From Luteimonas vadosa (GTDB lineage Bacteria > Pseudomonadota > Gammaproteobacteria > Xanthomonadales > Xanthomonadaceae): a stretch of 64,000 nucleotides of DNA. The translations under genes and the position numbers were made by a program. Within the stretch, counting starts at the first letter, position 1. Every line of letters starts with the position of its first letter. The notes under the pieces are model-generated. The model worked only from the letters and a program-made list of their open reading frames with translations, was not told the origin of the DNA and ran no database searches. The stretch spans positions 1,116,001 through 1,180,000 of the forward strand of contig NZ_BAABJY010000001.1 in assembly GCF_039543545.1 (NCBI RefSeq), read 5' to 3'. Shown piece after piece: positions 1-7,795 of the stretch.

Positions 1-1887
1 TCCGCGAAGCCGATCCGGGTGCTCGCGTTCCAGGACGCCTACACACTGGTCCACCGGCTCGGTATGCAAACAGCCTACCAGTACTACCGGGACGAGAGGC
101 CGGCGCGCCACTTCCCGTTCGTGGTCGCGGCGTGGGATCCGGAGGATGAAGTCGAGCGGCACATGGCATTCGACGTGGTGGATTCGGCTTACGCCATGAG
201 TCGCGACGACACCCACAGTGGCTTTCCCTACCAGCGCGACGTGCTCGCCGATGCCTTCCTGAAAGGGCAACTGGAAAGCGACCAGGTCCTGGCGATCGAT
301 GTGCAGGCCATCCGCGACGCCGGGTTCCAGCCGTCCGCGGAAGGCAAGGTGGCGAAGCTGCGACCCGCGGCCGAAGCCGGCGGCATCCTATCCGCCCGGG
401 CATGGCTCGTGGCATGCGAATCGAGCCCATTCGAAAAGTGCGGCGACGGACTGGTGGATGCGCTTCTCCCGCAGGCAGAGAAGCGCGACGCATTGCCCAT
501 GGCCTTGCTGGCATACGCATACGCCCAGGGCATCGGGATCGACCGCAACCAGACCGCCGCGGATGCCCTGCTGGTTGCTGCCAACCGGATCTGGCCGCGG
601 GAAGGCGCGACGTCCGAGTACGTGTCGCTGTGGCTGGCCGGCCACGAGGAGCCGCCGTCGCCGGGCATCAACGCGCTGGTGGAGCGGGCGATGGTGGCAG
701 GCAACGTGAATATCCGGAGCGAGGTGCTACGCAACCGGATCCAACGGACCGAAAAGCCGGTGCTGTCGGGGGAGGAGATCGCCCATCTCTCACGCCAGGA
801 CCAGAACGGCCTGGGCGCCGGTTACGCCTTGCTGGCGGCCTACTTCAGCAAGTCTGGCGACGATGCCCGGGCGAGGGATTCATTGCAGCGCGCCGCGCAG
901 GCGGGCGACCCTGGGGCCCAGGCGGATTACGGCTTCATGCTGGCCGAGGGTGACGGCATCGCCAAGGACACCGCGGCCGCGGCGGAGACGTTGTCCCTCG
1001 CCGCGCATGGGGGCGAGGAGCGCGCCATGCGCTACATGGCCTACCTGAGCGAGCAAGCCGCCAAATGGCGCGACGCGGTGTTCTGGCTGTTGCCGGCCGT
1101 CGACAGGGGGAAGATCCAGGCGCTGCTGGATGTGGCCGGGGTCATGGAATACGGCCGCAGCGGCATACAGGACGAGCAGAAGACTGCCCTCCGGGTCTAC
1201 ACCAGCCTTGCCGAAGACGACGACGTCGCCGAGGCACGCCGGCGGCTGGCCGGGATGGCGATCGAGGGACGTGCGATGGAGAAGGCGCCGGAGCGCGCCA
1301 AGGCGTGGCTCCTGCATGACGCCGAGCAGGGCGACCATGAGTCGGAAACCATGCTGGGGCTGCATTATCTTTCCGGCGATTTCGGCAAGGATGGCGAGGC
1401 CGAAGGCATGCGCTGGATCCGGAAGGCCATGGACGCCAGGCACGTCGAGGCCTATGCCGGCTACGCCAGCTGGCTGACCTACTCGAAAAAGACGCCCGAG
1501 GCGCGAAAGCACGCGATTGAACTGCTGACCCAGGCCATGGACCTGGATGCCGAAGTGGTTGCCAACAACCTGGCGTGGGCGCTGTGCACGTCGCCCCAGG
1601 ACGACGTGCGCGATGCCGCGCGCGGACTGGAAGTGACCACGAAGATGGGCGACCTGGAGGCCATGGGCGCCCCGGAGCTGGACACCGTCGCTGCTTGCCA
1701 CGCCGCCACGGGCGATTTCGCTCGGGCCGGCGAACTCCAGGCGCGCGCGCTCGAGCAGGTTCGCAAATTCCAGGCGAATTTGCCCGCGGCACCTGAGGGT
1801 GGTGATCCGGTGGCGATCGACGAGGGCTACGCGGCGCGCCTGGCGCTCTACCGTTCGCAAAAGGCGTACATCGAAACCGATCGCTGA
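1..1887 (+). CDS. Sel1-like repeat protein (5' end outside window)
   Basis: The reading frame is open from base 1, so the true start lies to the left and the gene is partial; about 628 residues are visible. Residues from about 280 to 520 contain Sel1/TPR-like helical repeats, for example GDPGAQADYGFMLAEGDGI and QGDHESETMLGLHYLSGDFG, each with the A/G-x-x-x-L-G-x-x-Y-x-x-G pattern. Such repeats act as protein-interaction scaffolds. The C-terminal third keeps TPR character (AWALCTSPQDDVRDAARGLE). No signal peptide can be judged because the N terminus is missing. The substrate or partner is unknown. It is followed 86 bases later by pyk on the same strand, with a Shine-Dalgarno of its own there. 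Confidence 0.8.
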   Translation, partial: SAKPIRVLAFQDAYTLVHRLGMQTAYQYYRDERPARHFPFVVAAWDPEDEVERHMAFDVVDSAYAMSRDDTHSGFPYQRDVLADAFLKGQLESDQVLAIDVQAIRDAGFQPSAEGKVAKLRPAAEAGGILSARAWLVACESSPFEKCGDGLVDALLPQAEKRDALPMALLAYAYAQGIGIDRNQTAADALLVAANRIWPREGATSEYVSLWLAGHEEPPSPGINALVERAMVAGNVNIRSEVLRNRIQRTEKPVLSGEEIAHLSRQDQNGLGAGYALLAAYFSKSGDDARARDSLQRAAQAGDPGAQADYGFMLAEGDGIAKDTAAAAETLSLAAHGGEERAMRYMAYLSEQAAKWRDAVFWLLPAVDRGKIQALLDVAGVMEYGRSGIQDEQKTALRVYTSLAEDDDVAEARRRLAGMAIEGRAMEKAPERAKAWLLHDAEQGDHESETMLGLHYLSGDFGKDGEAEGMRWIRKAMDARHVEAYAGYASWLTYSKKTPEARKHAIELLTQAMDLDAEVVANNLAWALCTSPQDDVRDAARGLEVTTKMGDLEAMGAPELDTVAACHAATGDFARAGELQARALEQVRKFQANLPAAPEGGDPVAIDEGYAARLALYRSQKAYIETDR

Positions 1888-1973
1888 GCGCTTGCCGATC
1901 GAACCGGGCGCCGGCTTGGCGCACGGTCGGTGCTTGGCATGCCTGTGCTAGCGTTCCGGTCAGGAGGCCACTC

Positions 1974-3440
1974 ATGCCCGAACATCGCCGCCGCACGCGC
2001 ATCCTCGCCACGCTCGGCCCTTCGACCGACGGCGAAGGCGTGCTCGAAGCCCTGCTTCGCGCCGGCGTCGACGTGGTGCGCCTGAATTTCTCGCACGGCG
2101 CCGTCGACGACCAGCGCCGGCGCGCGCGCGCGGTGCGCGAGACGGCGGAACGGCTGGGCATGGAGGTAGGCATCCTGGTCGACCTGCCGGGACCGAAGAT
2201 CCGCATCGAGAAATTCGAGGGCGGACGTGCCGAGCTCAAGGCCGGCAACCGTTTCGACCTTGTCGCGAGCGGGGACGCGCCCCCGGGCGACGCCACCCAG
2301 GTCGGCGTCAGCTACCTCGGCCTGCCCGGCGACGTCGCGCCGGGCGACCTGTTGTTGCTCGACGATGGCGTCGTCCAGCTGCGGGTCGAGGCGGTCGAAG
2401 GGGAGCGCATCGTTACCGAGGTGGTCAACGACAGCGTGCTTTCCGACCGCAAGGGCCTGAACAAGCAGGGAGGCGGCTTGTCCCTGGGGGCCCTGACCGA
2501 ACAGGATGAAACCCTGATCGCCGCCGCCGCGGACCTGGGAGCGGACTTCATCGCGGTGTCGTTCTGCCGCAACGCCGCCGACATGCACCGGGCGCGCGGG
2601 ATCGCGCGCTCTCACGGCAGCGACGCCGCGCTGGTGGCGAAGATCGAGCGCGCCGAGGCGATCGACAACCTGTCCGAGATCGTCGAGGCCAGCGACGTGG
2701 TGATGGTCGCGCGCGGCGACCTGGGCGTGGAGATCGGCGACGCCGAGCTGCCCGGCCTGCAGAAGAAGATCATCCGCGAATCTCTGGCGCAGAACCGGGT
2801 CGTGATCACGGCGACGCAAATGCTGCAGTCGATGGTCGATTCGCCCATCCCGACCCGCGCCGAAGTCCTTGATGTCGCAAACGCGGTCATCGACGGAACC
2901 GACGTGGTGATGCTGTCGCAGGAAACCGCGGCCGGCAAGCATCCGCTCAAGGCGGTCGAGGCGATGGCGCGCATCTGCATCGGGGCCGAGAAGCAGTTCG
3001 CCCACGACACCGACTTCGAGCAGGCCGAGCGCGGCCTGCAGCGCGCCGACCAGGCGATCGCGATGGCGTCGATGTTCCTGTCGGAGCATATCGGCGTGCG
3101 GGCAATCGTGGCGATGACGGAGTCCGGCGGCACCGCGCGCTACCTGTCCCGGTTCCGCTCCAGCGTACCCATCTATGGCCTCTCCCCGCACGTCGGCGCG
3201 CGCCGGCGCATGGCGATGATGCGCGATGTGTTCCCCGTCGCCTTCGGGACCCGCGGCCTGGCCACCCGGGAGGCCGCGCGGGACGCGACCAAGCAGCTGT
3301 TCGACGCGGGACTGCTCGCCGAGGGCGACCGCATCATCTTCACCAGCGGCGACCACATGGAGCACCGCGGCGCGACCAACACCCTGCGCCTGCTGCGCGT
3401 GGGCGAGGACGGCAAGGCCGAAGGCCTGGGCGAACTGTAG
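1974..3440 (+). CDS. pyk: pyruvate kinase
   Basis: Converts phosphoenolpyruvate and ADP to pyruvate and ATP, the last step of glycolysis/Entner-Doudoroff. The 488 residues match the family length. Diagnostic motifs are VVRLNFSHG near the N terminus, DLPGPKIRIEKFEG, the catalytic lysine segment ALVAKIERAEAI, the metal-binding MVARGDLGVEI and TATQMLQSMVDSPIPTRAE. The B domain lies at about residues 65-165 and the C-terminal allosteric domain carries MTESGGTARYLSRFR. The ATG is preceded by a strong AGGAGG at 1961-1966, which supports this start. The next gene is fba on the same strand 156 bases downstream, so two glycolytic enzymes sit together although probably with separate promoters. Confidence 0.97.
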   Translation: MPEHRRRTRILATLGPSTDGEGVLEALLRAGVDVVRLNFSHGAVDDQRRRARAVRETAERLGMEVGILVDLPGPKIRIEKFEGGRAELKAGNRFDLVASGDAPPGDATQVGVSYLGLPGDVAPGDLLLLDDGVVQLRVEAVEGERIVTEVVNDSVLSDRKGLNKQGGGLSLGALTEQDETLIAAAADLGADFIAVSFCRNAADMHRARGIARSHGSDAALVAKIERAEAIDNLSEIVEASDVVMVARGDLGVEIGDAELPGLQKKIIRESLAQNRVVITATQMLQSMVDSPIPTRAEVLDVANAVIDGTDVVMLSQETAAGKHPLKAVEAMARICIGAEKQFAHDTDFEQAERGLQRADQAIAMASMFLSEHIGVRAIVAMTESGGTARYLSRFRSSVPIYGLSPHVGARRRMAMMRDVFPVAFGTRGLATREAARDATKQLFDAGLLAEGDRIIFTSGDHMEHRGATNTLRLLRVGEDGKAEGLGEL

Positions 3441-3550
3441 CTCGCTGCAGGGGGCGCCACCCCGGGCGTCGCGCCACCCTCGGGCCCCGCGCGCCGGACA
3501 TCGGGGCAGCGGGCGGTGGCGACAGCCGCGGGATAGGTCGGATCGAGGCG

Positions 3551-3562
3551 AGGGGCTATAAT
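3551..3562 (+). promoter_or_regulatory. candidate -10 (TATAAT) of the fba promoter
   Basis: A perfect TATAAT lies at 3557-3562, 35 bases before the fba start codon, in the 156-base gap after pyk. No good -35 hexamer is seen 16-18 bases upstream, so this is a partial promoter call. A purine-rich GCAGGA before the ATG at 3597 can serve as ribosome binding site. Confidence 0.45.
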
Positions 3563-3596
3563 TCCGCTCCTTTCCCGCCGCTTCCGCAGGACCCGC

Positions 3597-4607
3597 ATGA
3601 GCATCGAACAACTCGCCGAGACCGCCCTGGCCATGGTCGCCCCGGGCAAGGGCATCATCGCCATCGACGAATCCACCGGCACCATCGCCAAGCGCCTGTC
3701 CGGCGTGGGCGTGGAGAACACCGAGGAGAACCGTCGCGCCTACCGCGAAATGCTGCTGACCACGCCCAAATTGGGGGATTACATCAGCGGGGCGATCCTG
3801 TACGACGAGACCCTGCGCCAGTCGACGAAGGACGGCGTGCCCTTCACCAAGGTCATGCGCGATGCCGGGATCATCCCGGGCATCAAGGTCGACAAGAGCA
3901 CCCATGCGCTGGCGGGCTTCCCCGGCGAAGTCGTCACCGAGGGCCTCGATGGCCTGCGCGAGCGACTGAAGGAGTACTACGGGCTGGGGGCGCGTTTCGC
4001 CAAGTGGCGCGCCGTGATCAACATCGGCGAGGACATCCCGTCTGGCACCTGCATCGAGGCGAACGCGCATGCATTGGCGCGTTACGCGGCGCTGTGCCAG
4101 GAGCAGGGCATCGTGCCCATGGTGGAGCCGGAAGTGCTGATGGACGGCGACCACGACATCGAGACCTGCTACGAAGTCACCGAGGTGACCCTGCGCGCGC
4201 TGTTCGATGCGCTGTACAACCACAACGTCATGCTCGAGGGCACCATCCTCAAGGCGTCGATGGTGTTGCCCGGCAAGGACAGCGGTGAAAGCGCCAGCGT
4301 CGAGGAAGTCGCCGAGGCGACCCTCATGTGCCTGAAATCCGCCGTGCCGGCGATCCTGCCCGGGATCGTCTTCCTGTCTGGTGGGCAGAGCGACGAGGAC
4401 GCCACCGCGCACCTCGACGCGATGAACCGGATGGGCCCGAACCCGTGGCCCTTGTCGTTCTCCTACGGTCGCGCGATGCAGTCCGCGGCGCTGGAGCTGT
4501 GGTCGAAGGATCTGGCCGGCAACGTCGGCAAGGCGCAGGACACCGTCTACGCGCGTGCCCGCGACAACGGCCTGGCCGCACAGGGACGCTGGGACCGGGC
4601 GGCCTGA
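3597..4607 (+). CDS. fba: class I fructose-bisphosphate aldolase
   Basis: Cleaves fructose 1,6-bisphosphate into dihydroxyacetone phosphate and glyceraldehyde 3-phosphate (reversible) by Schiff-base chemistry. The 336 residues match bacterial class I enzymes. Visible signatures are GIIAIDESTGTIAKRLSGVG near the N terminus, SGAILYDETLRQST, KWRAVINIGEDIPS, MVEPEVLMDGDHDI and LEGTILKASMVLPGKD, in which the lysine at about residue 219 is the expected Schiff-base residue. The C terminus NGLAAQGRWDRAA fits animal/xanthomonad-type aldolases. It follows pyk; a small L7/L12-like membrane protein begins 19 bases after its stop. Confidence 0.97.
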   Translation: MSIEQLAETALAMVAPGKGIIAIDESTGTIAKRLSGVGVENTEENRRAYREMLLTTPKLGDYISGAILYDETLRQSTKDGVPFTKVMRDAGIIPGIKVDKSTHALAGFPGEVVTEGLDGLRERLKEYYGLGARFAKWRAVINIGEDIPSGTCIEANAHALARYAALCQEQGIVPMVEPEVLMDGDHDIETCYEVTEVTLRALFDALYNHNVMLEGTILKASMVLPGKDSGESASVEEVAEATLMCLKSAVPAILPGIVFLSGGQSDEDATAHLDAMNRMGPNPWPLSFSYGRAMQSAALELWSKDLAGNVGKAQDTVYARARDNGLAAQGRWDRAA

Positions 4608-4626
4608 GGCCGCGTCCGGGAACCAA

Positions 4627-5001
4627 GTGGAATCGCGCCACGACGGTTTGCGTGACGGCCAGGCGGCCATCGTGGTCGCGGCCGCCCTGCAGGAGAAAGG
4701 CATCGCCTTCCCGCCGGAGGCGGCCGCTGCCCTGGAATCGGGGAACCTCATCGCGGCGATCAAGTTGGTGCGCGAGGCCAATCCGGGGCTCGGCCTGAAG
4801 GAAGCCAAGGAAGCCGTCGAAGGGATACCGCGCTTCCGGAGCAAGACCGGGGCCGACGCCGTTCGCGACGCCGCCAGCAATGACGGCGCGCGGGTGCCGA
4901 CGGTGGTCGAAGGCGATCGCGGCGGGCTCCGGTGGCTGGTCCTCCTGGCCCTGGTCGCGACGGCGGCCGCAGGATGGTGGTGGTTCTCGGGCGCTGCCTG
5001 A
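4627..5001 (+). CDS. small membrane-anchored protein with an L7/L12 C-terminal-like domain
   Basis: This short gene (124 residues from a GTG start) has an N-terminal stretch resembling the C-terminal domain of ribosomal protein L7/L12: AAIKLVREANPGLGLKEAKE copies the K-x-V-R-x-x-x-x-L-G-L-K-E-A-K helix. It lacks the rest of a ribosomal L7/L12 protein and instead ends in one hydrophobic helix (LRWLVLLALVATAAAGWWWF), suggesting a C-terminal membrane anchor. The GTG was chosen because an earlier in-frame ATG at 4555 lies inside fba. Function is unknown; the L7/L12-like fold is known in other contexts as a protein-interaction helix hairpin. The spacing suggests cotranscription with fba. Confidence 0.7.
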   Translation: MESRHDGLRDGQAAIVVAAALQEKGIAFPPEAAAALESGNLIAAIKLVREANPGLGLKEAKEAVEGIPRFRSKTGADAVRDAASNDGARVPTVVEGDRGGLRWLVLLALVATAAAGWWWFSGAA

Positions 5002-5053
5002 ATCCCGATCCCCCATCCCGGACAGGCACAGGGCGCCGCTGGTCGTGGCTGCA

Positions 5054-5081
5054 TTGTCGCCAGACGATCCAGGGCGATAAT
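5054..5081 (+). promoter_or_regulatory. candidate sigma-70 promoter for the small membrane protein gene
   Basis: TTGTCG at 5054-5059 and GATAAT at 5076-5081 are separated by 16 bases, about 30 bases ahead of the ATG at 5111. The -35 matches TTGACA at four positions and the -10 matches TATAAT at five. Confidence 0.5.
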
Positions 5082-5110
5082 CTTGCTCGAGCCCCGATTC
5101 GAGCGACCCG

Positions 5111-5419
5111 ATGCAAAAGCGCCTCTTGCTCCGGCCTGCCATTGCGACGGTGGCCGTGCTGCTGGTTCCGTTGGTCATGTCGTGGCTCCACCGGAGACGG
5201 CCGGTAGGAGACGGTTGGCATTGGGGGCCGCTGGATTTCCTCGCCATGGGGCTGTTGCTGTTCGGTGCCGGCGTGGCCTACGAAGTCGTGGCGCGCAAGC
5301 TCGAAAACCGTTCGCACCGCCCGTGGCTGGGCGTGGCGATCCTTGGCGCGGTGGTGGCGGTCTGGGCCGAATTGGCTGTGGGCGCGTTCAGCCGCTTGCT
5401 GGAGCACTGGGCAGGATAA
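5111..5419 (+). CDS. small integral membrane protein, three predicted helices
   Basis: A 102-residue protein with three hydrophobic segments at about residues 8-26 (AIATVAVLLVPLVMSWL), 43-62 (FLAMGLLLFGAGVAYEVVA) and 74-95 (WLGVAILGAVVAVWAELAV). The layout resembles small bacterial membrane proteins of unknown function. It converges on cysK, whose stop lies 55 bases away on the other strand. A plausible promoter lies just upstream. No enzyme motif is visible and I do not recognise the family with confidence. Confidence 0.75.
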   Translation: MQKRLLLRPAIATVAVLLVPLVMSWLHRRRPVGDGWHWGPLDFLAMGLLLFGAGVAYEVVARKLENRSHRPWLGVAILGAVVAVWAELAVGAFSRLLEHWAG

Positions 5420-5473
5420 CGGGCGCCCCGGCGTGCACGGCCGACGATGCGCCAGGACGGACCCCCGTCGACG

Positions 5474-6430
5474 CTACGGCAGTCCTGCCAGCCAGTCGTC
5501 GTCCGAGCCTTCGTTGACGCCCTCGAACAAGGGCGTCGAGAAATAGCGCTCGCCGGTGTCGGGCAACATCGCCAGGATCGCTTCGCCGTCCTGCGCGGAA
5601 CGGGCGACTTCCAGGGCGGCCGCGATGGTCGCGCCGGCCGAGATGCCGACGAAAATGCCTTCCTCGGTCGCAAGCCGGCGTGCGTGGTCGATGGCGGTGG
5701 CGTCGTCGATCGACAGCACTTGGGCGGCGGCATCGCGGTTGAGCACTTTCGGCACGAAATCCGGCGTCCAGCCCTGGATCTTGTGCGGCGACCATTCCTT
5801 GCCCTGCAGGAGCGCGGCGACCGCGGGCTCGCATGTCGTGACCTTGACCTCGGGCCGCGCTGCCTTGAGCACTTCGGCGACGCCGGTGAGCGTGCCGCCG
5901 GTTCCCCAGCCGGTGACGAAATGGTCGAGGCGCCGCCCGGCGAAATCGCGCAGGATCTCGGCGGCGGTGGTCTGCCGGTGGTACGCCGGGTTGGCGGGAT
6001 TCTCGAATTGGCGCGCGAGGAACCAGCCGTGCTTCTCGGCCAGTTCCTCGGCCTTGCGCACCATGCCGCTGCCGCGTTCCGCCGCCGGGGTCAGGATGAC
6101 CTTTGCGCCGTAGGCGCGCATCAGCTTGCGGCGTTCGATCGAGAACGAATCGGCCATGGTCGCGACGAACTTGTAGCCGCGCGCCGCGCAGACCATCGCC
6201 AGCGCGACGCCGGTGTTGCCGGAGGTCGCCTCGACCACGGTGTCGCCCGGCTTGAGCAGCCCCTTGGCTTCCGCGTCCAGGATGATCGCCAGCGCCAGCC
6301 GGTCCTTGACCGATCCGCCGGGGTTGAAGGATTCCACCTTGGCGAACAGCGCGACGTTGGCGGGCGCCATGCGCTGCAAGCGGATGACGGGAGTACGGCC
6401 GATGGTGTCGAGGATGCTGTCGTGGATCAT
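5474..6430 (-). CDS. cysK: cysteine synthase A (O-acetylserine sulfhydrylase)
   Basis: PLP enzyme making L-cysteine from O-acetylserine and sulfide. The protein is 318 residues, normal for the family. Lysine 42 in FNPGGSVKDR is the Schiff-base lysine; EATSGNTGVALAM binds the substrate carboxylate; FVTGWGTGGTLTGV is the PLP phosphate loop. The start at 6430 gives MIHDSILDTIGRTP, the usual N terminus; an open frame continues far upstream but has no homology-like content and overlaps the RND genes. The gene is divergent from the efflux operon with a 213-base gap. Regulation is not obvious from the sequence. Confidence 0.96.
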   Translation of the reverse strand: MIHDSILDTIGRTPVIRLQRMAPANVALFAKVESFNPGGSVKDRLALAIILDAEAKGLLKPGDTVVEATSGNTGVALAMVCAARGYKFVATMADSFSIERRKLMRAYGAKVILTPAAERGSGMVRKAEELAEKHGWFLARQFENPANPAYHRQTTAAEILRDFAGRRLDHFVTGWGTGGTLTGVAEVLKAARPEVKVTTCEPAVAALLQGKEWSPHKIQGWTPDFVPKVLNRDAAAQVLSIDDATAIDHARRLATEEGIFVGISAGATIAAALEVARSAQDGEAILAMLPDTGERYFSTPLFEGVNEGSDDDWLAGLP

Positions 6431-6630
6431 GGGGGACTCCGGGGGATTGGATGACGGCGGCGCGAGCGTAGCGCGATGGTGCATCCGGCGGGGGGGCGGG
6501 ACGACGGCGATGCCCGCTTCGGGACCGGTTGGCCAGCGCCCTGCGTAACGCGCGCCCTGCGTGGCGGTTGACGATGGATCGCGACGCCAGCCCATTGCTG
6601 ATGTCACGGGTGGAAGACGGCATGGACGGC

Positions 6631-6644
6631 TAGAATCGGCCAGA
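6631..6644 (+). promoter_or_regulatory. -10 element placed for a leaderless efflux-operon transcript
   Basis: TAGAAT at 6631-6636 lies only seven bases before the ATG at 6644. A transcript from this -10 would start at or within a base of the start codon, giving a leaderless mRNA; consistently, no Shine-Dalgarno is seen upstream of this ATG. The -35 region is poor, so the call is tentative. Confidence 0.4.
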
Positions 6645-7792
6645 TGACCCCGCCCAACGCTTCCCGAATCCCCCATGCGAACAGGTCCCTGGGGCGATTC
6701 GCATCGTCCAGCCTGTTGCTGCTGGCCTTGCTCGCCTCGTCGGCCTGCGGCGACAAGCAGGCCACGGAGCGTGGCGGTCGCGACGAGGCGCCGGCCGTCC
6801 CGGTGACGACCACCATCGTCCGCATGGCCCCCTGGAACGACACCATCGCCGCATTGGGCACGGCCACGGCTCGCGAATCCGTCTCGGTCACCGCCAAGGT
6901 CAGCGAAACCGTGCAGCGCGTGCATTTCGACAGCGGCGACGAGGTCGCGGCGGGTGCCCCCCTGGTCACGCTCAGCGGCCAGCAGCAGCAGGCTTCCCTG
7001 GTCGCGGCACAGGCGGCCGCCGAGGAGGCGGACCGCCTGCTGCGCCGCCAGAGCGAACTGGCCGAGCAGCAACTCATCGCGCGTGCCTCGCTGGACAGCC
7101 AGCGCGCGACACGGGACGCCGCCCGGGCGCGCGTGGCCGAGATCCGCGCGAACCTGGGCGATCGCACGATCCGCGCGCCATTCGCGGGCGTGCTCGGCAT
7201 TCGCCGCGTCAGTCCCGGTGCGCTGGTGACGCCGGGGACGGTGATCGCGACGCTCGACGACATCGGACGCGTGTTCGTGGATTTCCCCGTGCCCGAAGGG
7301 CAGCTCGCCCACCTGGCGGCGGGGCAGCGCGTCTTCGGACGCAGCGATGCCTATTCCGGGCGGGAGTTCGAGGGGACGGTGAGCACGGTCGAGGCGCGGG
7401 TCGATCCGGCCACGCGCGCGGTCAACGTGCGCGCGGATTTCCCGAACCCGGACAAGGTGCTCAAGCCGGGGATGCTCCTGCAGGTGCGGTTGCAGCGGCC
7501 GGAGCGGCAGGCGCTGCAGGTGCCGGAGATCTCGGTGGTGCAGGTGGGTCGCGAATCCTTCGTCTACCGCGTCGGCGCCGGGGATGCGGTGGAACAGGTG
7601 CCGATCCAGGTCGGCGGGCGCGACGACGGCCGCGTCGAGGTGCTCTCGGGACTGGAGGCGGGTGATCGCATCGTCGTCGACGGCACCGGCAAGCTGCGCA
7701 CGGGAAGCAAGGTCGTCGAGGCCGAAGCCGCGGTGCCTGCCGCGACCCCCGCCCCTCCACGGACGCGGGAGCGCCGGCGGAACGCGGGCTGA
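6644..7792 (+). CDS. RND efflux pump periplasmic adaptor (HlyD/MFP family lipoprotein)
   Basis: Membrane-fusion protein that bridges an inner-membrane RND pump to an outer-membrane channel. The 382-residue protein starts with a basic stretch, a hydrophobic helix (SSLLLLALLASSACG) and a lipobox-like LASSAC, indicating a lipoprotein with lipidated cysteine at about residue 35. The barrel/lipoyl region follows (FDSGDEVAAGAPLVTL), then a helical hairpin (residues 110-170) and a second half-motif IRAPFAGVLGIRRVSPGALV typical of MexH/AcrA-like adaptors. The C terminus is basic. It is followed by the pump gene three bases later, so they form one operon; no TolC-type gene is present here. Confidence 0.93.
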   Translation: MTPPNASRIPHANRSLGRFASSSLLLLALLASSACGDKQATERGGRDEAPAVPVTTTIVRMAPWNDTIAALGTATARESVSVTAKVSETVQRVHFDSGDEVAAGAPLVTLSGQQQQASLVAAQAAAEEADRLLRRQSELAEQQLIARASLDSQRATRDAARARVAEIRANLGDRTIRAPFAGVLGIRRVSPGALVTPGTVIATLDDIGRVFVDFPVPEGQLAHLAAGQRVFGRSDAYSGREFEGTVSTVEARVDPATRAVNVRADFPNPDKVLKPGMLLQVRLQRPERQALQVPEISVVQVGRESFVYRVGAGDAVEQVPIQVGGRDDGRVEVLSGLEAGDRIVVDGTGKLRTGSKVVEAEAAVPAATPAPPRTRERRRNAG

Positions 7793-7795
7793 CAG

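Noticed and set aside
1848..5054. Open frame of more than 1000 codons on the minus strand across pyk and fba.
   Set aside because: It is a high-GC shadow of the plus-strand genes; its translation is His/Arg/Gly-rich low-complexity sequence with no domain, and pyk and fba have intact catalytic motifs in the other frame.
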